From Vibrio ishigakensis (GTDB taxonomy: Bacteria; Pseudomonadota; Gammaproteobacteria; Enterobacterales; Vibrionaceae): 64,000 nt of DNA. The DNA lies in NCBI RefSeq assembly GCF_024347675.1, contig NZ_AP024881.1:2046001-2110000 (forward strand). The letters are read 5' to 3'. Shown here piece after piece: positions 8,735 to 16,090 of this stretch. The position numbers and the translations under genes were made by a program. The notes below the pieces were generated by a model. The model worked only from the letters and a program-made list of their open reading frames with translations. It had not been told where the DNA came from and made no database searches. Each line of letters begins with the position of its first letter. Position 1 is the first letter of the stretch.

Positions 8735-9718
8735 TTATTCAGCGCTTGCTAGAGCTTTTTCTAGCATTACGTCGCCGTTATTTACGTTAGCTTTGAAGTC
8801 GTCATAGATAGGACCACTTGCATCAACGAACGCCTGACGGTTAGCTACGTTTAGCTTCATACCGCCATCAACCAGCTTCTGCTGAAGCTCAGTTTCAAGT
8901 TGAGATGCTTGCTCGTAACCCCACTGCTGAGCCGCTTTCGCTGATTGCTCAAGGATTTCACGAACCTCTTCTGGGTGCTTGCCGTAGTGACGCGCGCCAG
9001 CTGTTAGGTAAGCTGGGGTGTACACGTGGTTAGTCACGCTTAGGTAACCCTGAACTTCCTGCAGTTTCGCCGCATAGATGTTGGTGTATGGGTTTTCTTG
9101 ACCGTCGATAACGCCAGTCTGTAGACCGATGAATACTTCGCTAAAGCCCATTGGAGTTGGGTTTGCGCCCCAGTTCTTAAACATCTTCACGCGCCAAGAG
9201 CTGTTTGGAGTACGTACTTTTAGGCCCTGAAGGTCTGATGGCTCATTGATTGGACGCTTAGAGTTAGTGATGTTACGGAAGCCGTTTTCCCAGAAACCGA
9301 TAACCTTATAACCTTTCTTCTCTGCAGCAGGTGCAATGTATGGCCAGAACACTTGCTCTTCGATCTTAGCCACGTGGTTGCGGTCAGATACTAGGAACGG
9401 AAGCTCAAATAGCGCCATTTCAGAAACGTGAGTTGGTAGCGTAGAGGTCAGAAGTGCTAGGTCGATGGTGCCTAGTTTTAGTTTTTGTTGTACGTCTTTG
9501 TCTTTACCAAGTTGCGCAGCACCAAAGAACTTCAGGTTGTAATCAATACCTGCTTTATCGAACTCTTTGTTCGCGTGCTCAGTGAAGTACTGAGTCGTGT
9601 TGTACTGTAGTGAACCTACTTGAGCACTGGTTGCTACTTTTAGGTCTTTCGCGAACGCTGATGTTGACATCATTACCGCTGCCGCGATTGCACTTGGAAT
9701 TAGAATATTTTTTTTCAT
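8735..9718 (-). CDS. TRAP transporter substrate-binding protein (DctP family)
   Basis: A periplasmic binding protein with a Sec signal peptide MKKNILIPSAIAAAVMMSTS ending in AFA. The mature part has the DctP core: LKVRTPNSSW, NPTPMGFSEVFIGLQTGVID and GQENPYTNIYA. The Arg in LKVRTP is the residue that normally salt-bridges a substrate carboxylate, so the imported solute is probably an acid such as a threonate- or erythronate-type sugar acid. I start at 9718, where GTGGAACA precedes the ATG and the signal peptide is most regular; ATG 9739 and TTG 9745 are also in frame. Its gene follows rpiB and starts the transport block of the operon. Confidence 0.9.
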   Translation of the reverse strand: MKKNILIPSAIAAAVMMSTSAFAKDLKVATSAQVGSLQYNTTQYFTEHANKEFDKAGIDYNLKFFGAAQLGKDKDVQQKLKLGTIDLALLTSTLPTHVSEMALFELPFLVSDRNHVAKIEEQVFWPYIAPAAEKKGYKVIGFWENGFRNITNSKRPINEPSDLQGLKVRTPNSSWRVKMFKNWGANPTPMGFSEVFIGLQTGVIDGQENPYTNIYAAKLQEVQGYLSVTNHVYTPAYLTAGARHYGKHPEEVREILEQSAKAAQQWGYEQASQLETELQQKLVDGGMKLNVANRQAFVDASGPIYDDFKANVNNGDVMLEKALASAE

Positions 9719-9758
9719 TGAATGTTCCACGTTATTCATTTTCAAAGGTGTTTCGGTT

Positions 9759-10208
9759 CTAAGCGATAAACTCTTTCTCTATCTCTTTGATTCGATTCAC
9801 TTTTGGAGTTGAAGGTCCATCAGTAAACTCTGACGCTAACCAAGTATCTAGGATGCTTTTTGCCAGTTCGTTGCCGATAACTCGCGCACCCATAGTAATA
9901 ATCTGCGCGTCGTTACTCTTGCGAGCACGCTCTGCAGAAAATGTGTCGTGACAAAGTGCAGCGCGAATGCCTGGTACTTTATTTGCCACTATCGATACGC
10001 CAATTCCGGTACCACATAAAATGATCCCTCTTTCGTGACGACCTTCGCTCACTGCGATACTTACTGTCTTAGCCACGTCTGGGTACAACACGCCATCTTT
10101 CGGGTCTGCACCGTAATCCACGTAATCAATTCCTTTTGCACTAAGATGTGCCTTTAAAACTTCTTTCAGTTCCACCGCAGCATCGTCACAACCAATTGCA
10201 ATCGACAT
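9759..10208 (-). CDS. RpiB/LacAB-family sugar-phosphate isomerase, likely tetrose-phosphate isomerase (DerI type)
   Basis: A 149-residue RpiB-fold protein, first gene of the eleven-gene operon. The catalytic Cys in ILCGTGIGVSI and the ring-opening His in CHDTFSAERARKSN are present. The N-terminal motif, GSDHAG in ribose-5-phosphate isomerase B, reads GCDDAA here: His to Asp at a phosphate/ring-contact position. RpiB relatives in erythritol and apiose pathways (DerI, EryI) interconvert erythrulose 4-phosphate and erythrose 4-phosphate. With the kinase and TPI-like enzyme, that would take L-erythrulose to erythrose 4-phosphate; the assignment is from context. Confidence 0.86.
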   Translation of the reverse strand: MSIAIGCDDAAVELKEVLKAHLSAKGIDYVDYGADPKDGVLYPDVAKTVSIAVSEGRHERGIILCGTGIGVSIVANKVPGIRAALCHDTFSAERARKSNDAQIITMGARVIGNELAKSILDTWLASEFTDGPSTPKVNRIKEIEKEFIA

Positions 10209-10650
10209 GTGCCACTCCTTTTGCTGTTCATTTGTTTTTACTTCGATGCAAATGATAGTAAATATTTTGTTAATTTGAGCAACAGCTGAAACACTTCGTT
10301 CGAGACCGAAATCACAGAAAAGTTACATTTGGACACAAGTTCGTGATCGCTATCAACTAATTATGCAGCACTAAGAAAGTGGGACTAAGATCACCAAACA
10401 TACCCAAGCAGCACCAAAAACCAATAAAAACATACACTTAAAATTAACATTCAAACAACTTAGTAGATCTGCTGCAAAATATATTGAGTTGAATGATATG
10501 TAACCAGTTTTACTACCTTGGATATTTATCACCGCCTTTATTGTGCTTTTTTTGTTAACAAGAGCACGGTTATGACCACTGAACATTTGCTAACCTTAAT
10601 GAACATATGTACAACCTAGTTAACAAACGAACACTCAAAGGAACAGAGTT
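10209..10650. promoter_or_regulatory. Divergent control region between the C4 operon and glpX
   Basis: A 442-base, A/T-rich non-coding stretch that must hold both divergent promoters. Visible structure: the palindrome TTGTTAACAA at 10552-10561, the palindrome ACATATGT at 10604-10611, GTTAAC at 10619-10624, and GAACA repeated at 10581, 10601, 10629 and 10641 just before glpX. The repeats are candidate operators for the SorC-family regulator encoded after glpX. No riboswitch-like fold was recognised. AAAGGAACAGAG before 10651 supplies the glpX ribosome-binding site. Confidence 0.5.
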
Positions 10651-11649
10651 ATGCAATCAGAATTGGCTATCGCTTTTTCACAGGTAACAGAGGCGGCAGC
10701 CCTCGCTGGCTATCAATGGTTGGGTCGAGGTGATAAGAACGCTGCCGATGATGCCGCAGTAAAAGCAATGCGCGCACAACTAAACCGCACCCCTATTGCT
10801 GGTAAAATAGTTATTGGGGAGGGAGAGATAGACGACGCCCCTATGCTGTATATAGGAGAAGAGTTAGGTAAAGGTGGCTGTGCTGTAGATATCGCAGTGG
10901 ACCCTATTGAGGGCACACGTATGACCGCTATGGGACAATCAAATGCTATCGCCGTGCTAGCGGCAGGTGAAAAGGGAGCCTTCCTGCAAGCACCTGATAT
11001 GTATATGGAAAAACTTGTTGTTGGCCCGGATGCGGCGGGTCATATTGATCTAAATCTGGATATTGAAACCAACCTCAACAATGTGGCTAAGGCGCTTAAT
11101 AAAAGCCTAGAAGACCTGGTGGTTGTGACTCTTGCGAAACCGCGTCACGATGAAATCATCATCAAGATGCAACGCCTTGGTGTTAAGGTATTTGCTTTTC
11201 CAGATGGTGATGTTGCTGCCTCGGTTCTTACCTGTTTACCAGAGAGTGACATCGACCTTATGTACTGCATCGGTGGCGCCCCTGAGGGCGTAGTAACCGC
11301 GGCAGTAATGAAAGCGCTAGGCGGTGATATGCAAGGCCGACTGCTTCCTCGCCATGAAGTAAAAGAGCTTAACGATGAAAACATTCGTCACGGTCAGCTA
11401 GAGCTTAAACGTTGCGAAGAGATGGGGGTTGAGGCACGCACTGTGCTCACTCTTGAGCAGATGGTGAAATCAGATAATGTCATCTTTGCTGCCACCGGCA
11501 TTACTAAGGGTGACCTACTAGAGGGCGTGAGCAGAAAAGGAAACGTAGTGACTACCGAAACCCTGCTAATTCAAGGACAGAGCCGCACCATTCGTAAGAT
11601 CTCGTCGACCCATCATATTGAGCAAAAACAAGCGCAATTAGTCTGTTAA
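10651..11649 (+). CDS. glpX: Fructose-1,6-bisphosphatase class II
   Basis: A 332-residue homologue of E. coli GlpX with nearly every signature intact: EAAALAGYQWLGRGDKN, GEGEIDDAPMLYIGE, DPIEGTRMTAMGQSNA, PDGDVAASVLTC, GGAPEGVVTAA and GITKGDLLEG. It hydrolyses fructose 1,6-bisphosphate with Mn2+ or Mg2+; class II enzymes may also take sedoheptulose 1,7-bisphosphate. It is divergent from the C4 operon and followed by the SorC regulator. If that operon yields both dihydroxyacetone phosphate and erythrose 4-phosphate, their aldolase product sedoheptulose bisphosphate would need such a phosphatase; this link is inference. Confidence 0.95.
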   Translation: MQSELAIAFSQVTEAAALAGYQWLGRGDKNAADDAAVKAMRAQLNRTPIAGKIVIGEGEIDDAPMLYIGEELGKGGCAVDIAVDPIEGTRMTAMGQSNAIAVLAAGEKGAFLQAPDMYMEKLVVGPDAAGHIDLNLDIETNLNNVAKALNKSLEDLVVVTLAKPRHDEIIIKMQRLGVKVFAFPDGDVAASVLTCLPESDIDLMYCIGGAPEGVVTAAVMKALGGDMQGRLLPRHEVKELNDENIRHGQLELKRCEEMGVEARTVLTLEQMVKSDNVIFAATGITKGDLLEGVSRKGNVVTTETLLIQGQSRTIRKISSTHHIEQKQAQLVC

Positions 11650-11657
11650 TCAGTCAG

Positions 11658-11682
11658 TTAGCCCACAATGTGGGCTAATTTG
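11658..11682 (+). terminator. Hairpin between glpX and the SorC regulator gene
   Basis: TTAGCCCACA and TGTGGGCTAA form a near-perfect inverted repeat followed by TTTGATTT. It begins eight bases after the glpX stop and probably ends or attenuates the glpX transcript before the regulator gene. Confidence 0.55.
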
Positions 11683-11741
11683 ATTTGGCAAACGCCATAT
11701 TTTGATTATTCTGTACAAAACATGGAAGCGATACAGACACT

Positions 11742-12707
11742 ATGCAAATAGAACAAAACGAGGAAACCAACCTCCTTACTGAGATTGCGGTTGCCTATTA
11801 TCAAGATGGCGCCACTCAGGAAGAGATTTCTAAACGATTTGGCCTGACCCGTATTAAAGTCGGCCGCTTGCTCAAGCGCGCTCGCGATATAGGCATAGTG
11901 GAAATCAAGGTAAAGTACCATCCGGTATTTAGTGCCAAGCTGGAAGAGAAACTCAAAGAAACCTTTGGTCTAAAGCGTGCTCTGATTGCCCTTGATCAAG
12001 CTAATGAAGATGAGCAAAGAGCCCTGATCGCAGGTGTGGTTTCTACTTATCTTTCGGCCAACCTTACTGACAACATGGTTGTTTCTATCGGTCAGGGACG
12101 AAACGTATCCGCCGTTTCCGAGCACATCGGCATAGTGAATCCGAAAGAGTGTACCTTTGTCGCTAGTATCGGCGGTATCCACCCAAGAGGCGGTATGCTC
12201 AACGCCGACCATATCTCGAGGCAGTTTGCTAAAAGCTTTGGCGGTGTCAGTGAAACCCTTTATGCACCGGCCTATGCACCTGATCCCATCCTGCACGAAG
12301 CGCTTCTTAAAGACCAAACCGTAAAGCAGACCATGGATATGGCTCGCAAGGCGGATGTTGCGCTAGTGGGTATCGGTGATCTGGCTGAAAGCAGCTACAT
12401 GGTCAACCAAGGCTGGTTCTCGGTACAAGAAATGGTGGAAGCGCGCATTCAGCAAGGGGTTGTGGGTGAGGTCGGTGGATACGACTTCTTCGATATCCAT
12501 GGTAGGGTGCAAGATACCAAGATGAGCAACCGTGTCATCGGTCTAACTATCTCAGACTATCAAAAAATACCTGAGGTTATCGCAATTGCAGCTGAGACCA
12601 GTAAACCTCTTTCAATATTGGGTGCTCTTCGCACCGGAGCCATCGATGTCTTGGCCACCAGCGTCGCAAACGCCATAACCATACTGAATCTCGAAGCCCA
12701 GAAATAA
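11742..12707 (+). CDS. SorC-family sugar-phosphate-responsive transcriptional regulator
   Basis: A 321-residue protein. Residues 10-50 carry a helix-turn-helix (VAYYQDGATQEEISKRFGLT, then RIKVGRLLKRARDIG). The rest is the NagB/RpiA-like effector domain of SorC/DeoR/CggR proteins: NMVVSIGQGRNVSAVSEH, GGIHPRGG, YAPAYAPDP, ADVALVGIGDL, ALRTGAIDVLATS. These regulators sense a phosphorylated sugar. Position directly after glpX and near the divergent C4 operon makes it the likely controller of both. ATG at 11742 gives the usual family length. The effector could be a tetrulose phosphate, which is inference. Confidence 0.9.
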   Translation: MQIEQNEETNLLTEIAVAYYQDGATQEEISKRFGLTRIKVGRLLKRARDIGIVEIKVKYHPVFSAKLEEKLKETFGLKRALIALDQANEDEQRALIAGVVSTYLSANLTDNMVVSIGQGRNVSAVSEHIGIVNPKECTFVASIGGIHPRGGMLNADHISRQFAKSFGGVSETLYAPAYAPDPILHEALLKDQTVKQTMDMARKADVALVGIGDLAESSYMVNQGWFSVQEMVEARIQQGVVGEVGGYDFFDIHGRVQDTKMSNRVIGLTISDYQKIPEVIAIAAETSKPLSILGALRTGAIDVLATSVANAITILNLEAQK

Positions 12708-12709
12708 AA

Positions 12710-12731
12710 AAACGCGCTAATTAGCGCGTTT
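12710..12731. terminator. Terminator after the SorC regulator
   Basis: AAACGCGCTAA is directly followed by its exact complement TTAGCGCGTTT, flanked by A-run and T-run, three bases after the regulator stop. It can work on both strands and also ends the small minus-strand gene at 12739. Confidence 0.85.
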
Positions 12732-12738
12732 CGTCCAT

Positions 12739-12882
12739 TTAGTGAATCCACTGTAGGCTGAGCATTACCACCGCTGTTGCAAACAGAGAGAATAGTCCTA
12801 TGACACCGCTGATTTCCTCAAAGCGTTTTACGGCTACAGCTGATGTTTGAGATGTGTTACGAGAAATAGATACTGATTTCAT
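12739..12882 (-). CDS. Small single-pass membrane protein (47 aa), unknown
   Basis: A 47-residue protein starting MKSVSISRNTSQTSAVAVKR and ending in one hydrophobic helix, GVIGLFSLFATAVVMLSLQW, so N-terminus polar and C-terminus in the membrane. ATG at 12882 is preceded by AAGAAGGCG, a usable ribosome-binding site; an upstream in-frame start at 12921 lacks one. It uses the bidirectional terminator at 12710. No family recognised. Confidence 0.55.
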   Translation of the reverse strand: MKSVSISRNTSQTSAVAVKRFEEISGVIGLFSLFATAVVMLSLQWIH

Positions 12883-13057
12883 ATTCGCCTTCTTTAACTC
12901 AAGATTCACAGTCGGACTCATCTTACCTATTTATGTGATATGCATCAAGTTTTACAAGCTAATTTTGCATAAATTACAATCAAATTGGCGTACTGCATCT
13001 GCATACTAGAAACTCGATATGATTCATACTGTTAGATAAACAGCAGGGGAACGCGCT

Positions 13058-13408
13058 ATGGCTTGGATCATCACCAAATATCTCATCACCGCAGGTATCG
13101 TAGTCGCCGTATCTGAAATCGCCAAATCAAGCGATAGATTAGGTGCGCTTGTAGCCGCACTGCCGCTGGTCACCGTACTTACTTTGATATGGATGTATGT
13201 CGAGGGCCAGGGCAGTGAAAAGCTATCCAATCACGCCCTTTATACCTTCTGGTATGTACTCCCTACCCTGCCTATGTTCTTGCTATTCCCTATCTTCAAT
13301 GCCCGATTCGCCTTTCCCATTGCACTGTTAATTGGAATAGTGGTAACTCTGATTTGTTTCGCACTGACCGCAGTAGTCGCCAAATGGTTTGGGGTGAGCC
13401 TACTTTAA
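13058..13408 (+). CDS. DUF3147 family membrane protein
   Basis: A 116-residue protein with four membrane helices. The N-terminal KYLITAGIVVAVSEIAKSSD, followed by RLGALVAALPLVTVLTLIWM and YVLPTLPMFLLFPI, is the pattern of the DUF3147 inner-membrane family. Function unknown. Its stop codon overlaps the end of the VOC gene on the other strand by four bases, so the two are convergent. AGGGGAACGC lies just before the ATG. Confidence 0.8.
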   Translation: MAWIITKYLITAGIVVAVSEIAKSSDRLGALVAALPLVTVLTLIWMYVEGQGSEKLSNHALYTFWYVLPTLPMFLLFPIFNARFAFPIALLIGIVVTLICFALTAVVAKWFGVSLL

Positions 13409-13830
13409 TCGTCATAACGGTATCGTTGCTTCGGGTCGTCAGACAGGTATTGAACCAACTCCCACTCAAAGCCTGCCCTATCATAGAAATAAACGCGCTT
13501 GCGGCTCACCTCATCGCTAAGTTCGCCGTTCCTTTGATAGCCCAATCGCACCAGTTCGCGAATGCTCTGTTCTATATCACCTACTGTCAAAGCAAGATGA
13601 TTCACGCCAAAATCAAAATACGGACGGCGCGCGTCCTTTGCTTCTTCTATGTCCTTCGGCTCTTGCAGGGCAATATAGTTTTCATCATTTCCTATGTGTG
13701 CCCAGCGGTACTCGCTGGCTTGATTAAATTTATCCGCACGAACTCTAAAATCCGGAGCCACTACTCCAAGAAATTCAATAGCGGCATCAATGCTAGGTAC
13801 AGTGATATTGGCATGTTCTAGTTTGGTCAT
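13405..13830 (-). CDS. VOC (glyoxalase/dioxygenase-fold) family protein, probable SoxR target
   Basis: A 141-residue VOC protein, MTKLEHANITVPSIDAAIEF at the start, with paired beta-alpha-beta-beta-beta modules; candidate metal ligands are His in LEHANI, His in VNHLALTVGDIE and Glu in GFEWELVQY. The VOC superfamily includes glyoxalase I, dioxygenases and antibiotic-binding proteins, so the substrate cannot be named. The promoter has the long spacer and operator of a SoxR-controlled gene and soxR is divergent, so the protein probably deals with a redox-cycling compound or its product. Ribosome-binding site AAGGAG before ATG 13830. Confidence 0.85.
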   Translation of the reverse strand: MTKLEHANITVPSIDAAIEFLGVVAPDFRVRADKFNQASEYRWAHIGNDENYIALQEPKDIEEAKDARRPYFDFGVNHLALTVGDIEQSIRELVRLGYQRNGELSDEVSRKRVYFYDRAGFEWELVQYLSDDPKQRYRYDD

Positions 13831-13861
13831 AAAAACTCCTTGTTGACTTTCAAACCCCTAC

Positions 13862-13892
13862 AGCCTAAAACCTAAACATAGGTTGAGGTCAA
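13862..13892 (-). promoter_or_regulatory. SoxR box inside a 19-bp-spacer promoter of the VOC gene
   Basis: Read on the minus strand, a -35 TTGACC (13892-13887) and a -10-like TAGGCT (13867-13862) are separated by exactly 19 bases, the overlong spacing of MerR-type promoters. The spacer contains an inverted repeat AACCTA/TAGGTT. Against the E. coli soxS operator it keeps ACCTCAA at the left half, the central TA and TT, and AGG at the right, at the same distance from the -35. It lies between the VOC gene and soxR and may also autoregulate soxR. Confidence 0.75.
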
Positions 13893-13909
13893 CAGGGAAA
13901 ATAAAAAAT

Positions 13910-14329
13910 ATGCTGTCAGTGGGTGAAGTAGCATCAAGAGCCGGAATTGCGGTGTCCGCCGTCCATTTTTATGAGAAGAAGGGCTTGATCAGCTCGACGC
14001 GAAATCAGGGCAATCAAAGACGTTTTGCTCGCGACGTATTAAGACGCATAGCGGTAATCAAAGTGGCTCAACAGGTGGGTCTGTCGTTAGAAGAGATAAA
14101 AGACGCTTTAAAAACCCTTCCTCAAGACAAGGCGCCGACTTCCACGCAGTGGGAAGCGATCAGCTCTATATGGCGTGAGAGCCTACAGCAGAAGATCCAA
14201 GACCTAGAAAAGCTAGACACTAAGTTGGACCACTGCATCGGATGTGGCTGTCTTTCTATGAAGAAATGCCACCTCTACAATCCAGAAGACGAGCAAGGAG
14301 AGGAACACACAGGCGCAGCACTTTGGTAG
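13910..14329 (+). CDS. soxR: Redox-sensitive MerR-family activator SoxR
   Basis: A 139-residue MerR-family protein: winged-helix LSVGEVASRAGIAVSAVHFY, then GNQRRFARDVLRRIAVIKVA, a dimerisation helix, and the [2Fe-2S] cluster cysteines in CIGCGCLSMKKC (C-x2-C-x-C-x5-C). SoxR activates promoters when its cluster is oxidised by redox-cycling drugs or superoxide. I start at ATG 13910; a TTG at 13883 would add nine residues, closer to the enteric length, but would begin within the operator region. soxS is not present; the divergent VOC gene is the likely direct target. Confidence 0.93.
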   Translation: MLSVGEVASRAGIAVSAVHFYEKKGLISSTRNQGNQRRFARDVLRRIAVIKVAQQVGLSLEEIKDALKTLPQDKAPTSTQWEAISSIWRESLQQKIQDLEKLDTKLDHCIGCGCLSMKKCHLYNPEDEQGEEHTGAALW

Positions 14330-14332
14330 GAA

Positions 14333-14358
14333 AAAGGCCTGACATCAGCCAGGCCTTT
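14333..14358. terminator. Bidirectional terminator between soxR and the alginate lyase
   Basis: AAAGGCCTG and CAGGCCTTT form a nine-base-pair stem with an eight-base loop, three bases after the soxR stop and five bases before the stop of the convergent lyase gene; A- and T-rich flanks fit both directions. Confidence 0.85.
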
Positions 14359-14362
14359 AGGA

Positions 14363-15208
14363 TTACTTGTGCTCTACTTGATAATCCAGTTTGTAGAAGT
14401 GAGCCTCACTCTCTCCATCGGTGAACTGGTTATACACACCGACTTTGAAATAGCTAAGCAGGTGGCTCCAGTAATCGATGTTGTGATTCACCTTCTGTTC
14501 ACCATCAACCTTAACAACTAGCATCTTGTTACCTACAACAATATCGAAGTCAGTAGCACCGGCTTTTGCCTTACCTAGGTCATACTGCTTATAGGCATTT
14601 TCTGACTTACACTCAGGCTTGTTCATGTTTTCTTTGCCCTTCTTACCCTTGCAGATAAGTGCGTTGTCTTTGACTACCGCCCAGTAGTGACCACCCTCAC
14701 GCCAAACAATGCGAAGCAGTGGATGCGGGATATTGTTCTTACCATCTACGGTTTCACCCTTGTTATGCACCTGAAGATAGGTGATCTCATTCTGCTTAGA
14801 GGTCGAGTTCTTCATCGATGCTTCTGGATTGATCGGCTCTAGGCTAGTGTTCAGGTGATAAAAGGTATGTGGCAATGAGGTATTGAAGTTCTTGTGTACA
14901 CGAAGCTCATTGCGCTTGTGGTCGCCGGTCATCTTAAACACGAAAGCTTCAGACTCTTTATCAACATAGAAGACTTCGTTCACGATACCGGCAAAGTTAG
15001 TATCGGTCGCAATGTACAGCTTATTGCCCTTCTTACCAGCAGGATCAGAGATCTGAAGCTCAGACTCAGACAGGATAGGACGGTATTGTGCGTAATCGGC
15101 AGGAATACCGCGGTCATCTCCTGCGTCATCAAAGGTGATAGCAAAGGCTTGAGAAGAAAGTAGTAGAGTACTGGCAAGGCCAAGAATCTTTGTTTTATTA
15201 AGCGTCAC
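14363..15208 (-). CDS. Secreted alginate lyase, polysaccharide lyase family 7
   Basis: A 281-residue protein with a signal peptide (hydrophobic stretch GLASTLLLSSQ ending AFA). Three PL7 active-site signatures occur in order: RNELRV (R-x-E-L), LQVH (the Q-I/V-H motif) and YFKVGVYNQ near the C-terminus. PL7 enzymes cleave alginate by beta-elimination. The middle motif is QVH rather than QIH, which in this family is associated with polymannuronate preference; that detail is inference. It stands alone, without a porin or oligoalginate lyase beside it, so the periplasmic or extracellular products must be handled elsewhere. Fits a marine, alga-associated host. Confidence 0.9.
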   Translation of the reverse strand: MTLNKTKILGLASTLLLSSQAFAITFDDAGDDRGIPADYAQYRPILSESELQISDPAGKKGNKLYIATDTNFAGIVNEVFYVDKESEAFVFKMTGDHKRNELRVHKNFNTSLPHTFYHLNTSLEPINPEASMKNSTSKQNEITYLQVHNKGETVDGKNNIPHPLLRIVWREGGHYWAVVKDNALICKGKKGKENMNKPECKSENAYKQYDLGKAKAGATDFDIVVGNKMLVVKVDGEQKVNHNIDYWSHLLSYFKVGVYNQFTDGESEAHFYKLDYQVEHK

Positions 15209-15381
15209 TGTTATTGCTCCTATATAGACGGCTCAAACACGATTTCTTGTATTATTATATTGTCAGTTTATTTCTAAGCGTTACTACTCAACTAGTTTCA
15301 TGTGATCGAGTTCCAATTTGTTACATATCCATTCATTGCGAAAACAAATATGAACAAAATCAAGCATTCACAAGGCAAATA

Positions 15382-15984
15382 TTAGGGATGAGTGCGATAG
15401 CCCAACAGCCTTTCAGCAGCATAAGAACTGATATTTACCGAGTTGCTTTGATTGCCACCAAGCACCAAGATCGCACCGTTCTTCTCTCCCACGTAAAAGC
15501 CTACGTGCCCTTGCCACGGATGCTTACCTCTTTTTAGGATCAAAATGCATCCCTCCACCGGAGTTTGCAAAGCACTACCCCAAGTTAACCAAGAACGCGC
15601 CGCCGCCGAGCGAGTACCGGTTAAGCCACTCTGCTCTACACACCAATTCACAAAACTCGAACACCAAGCGGTTTCGTCATCGGATGCGCCTAGGGTTGTT
15701 GTCTGGTGATATTCAAGGATACGTGGATTGTGAGCATCGGCACCGGAGACCTCCGATACGCCTGACTCCATCTCACCCAGTGCAGCTTGATACCAGAGTG
15801 ATTGGAAGACTTGCGCTTCAGGCTTTGGTTTTACAATAGGAATATTGATCGGTTGACCAACGAATATCAGATTTGGATTATTGATTTGGGGATTGAGCTG
15901 TAACAGTTGCTCTAGTGTGACGGCATGATTGGCGGCGATATTTGCCAAGGTATCACCGGATACGACTCGATAGATGGTGTTCAT
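15382..15984 (-). CDS. LysM domain plus CHAP-like hydrolase (TIGR02594-type)
   Basis: A 200-residue protein. Residues 3-48 are a LysM peptidoglycan-binding motif (YRVVSGDTLANIAANHAVTL, ending FVGQPINIPIV). Residues 65-200 are a papain-fold amidase/endopeptidase domain with the catalytic set Cys in TAWCSSFVNWC, His in WQGHVGFYVG and polar residue in LGGNQSNSV. This TIGR02594-type domain occurs in phage-like lysins and toxins. There is no signal peptide, so release would need another route. GAGGGAGGTAAG gives a strong ribosome-binding site before ATG 15984. No neighbouring phage genes were seen. Confidence 0.8.
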   Translation of the reverse strand: MNTIYRVVSGDTLANIAANHAVTLEQLLQLNPQINNPNLIFVGQPINIPIVKPKPEAQVFQSLWYQAALGEMESGVSEVSGADAHNPRILEYHQTTTLGASDDETAWCSSFVNWCVEQSGLTGTRSAAARSWLTWGSALQTPVEGCILILKRGKHPWQGHVGFYVGEKNGAILVLGGNQSNSVNISSYAAERLLGYRTHP

Positions 15985-16090
15985 AGGCTTACCTCCCTCG
16001 ATACTGGCACTGAGATTAGCTCAGACACCCTATATTTCAAGAAAGGTAAGTGAACATCAACCAAGGATTAACGCATTTTCAGCCGAGAAA

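Noticed and set aside
10371..10586. A 71-codon minus-strand frame in the rpiB-glpX promoter region
   Set aside because: No ribosome-binding site, no family, and it covers the divergent promoter palindromes; taken as chance in A/T-rich DNA.
13354..13821. A 155-codon plus-strand frame over the VOC gene
   Set aside because: It is the opposite-strand shadow of the VOC gene, which has clear family motifs and a promoter.
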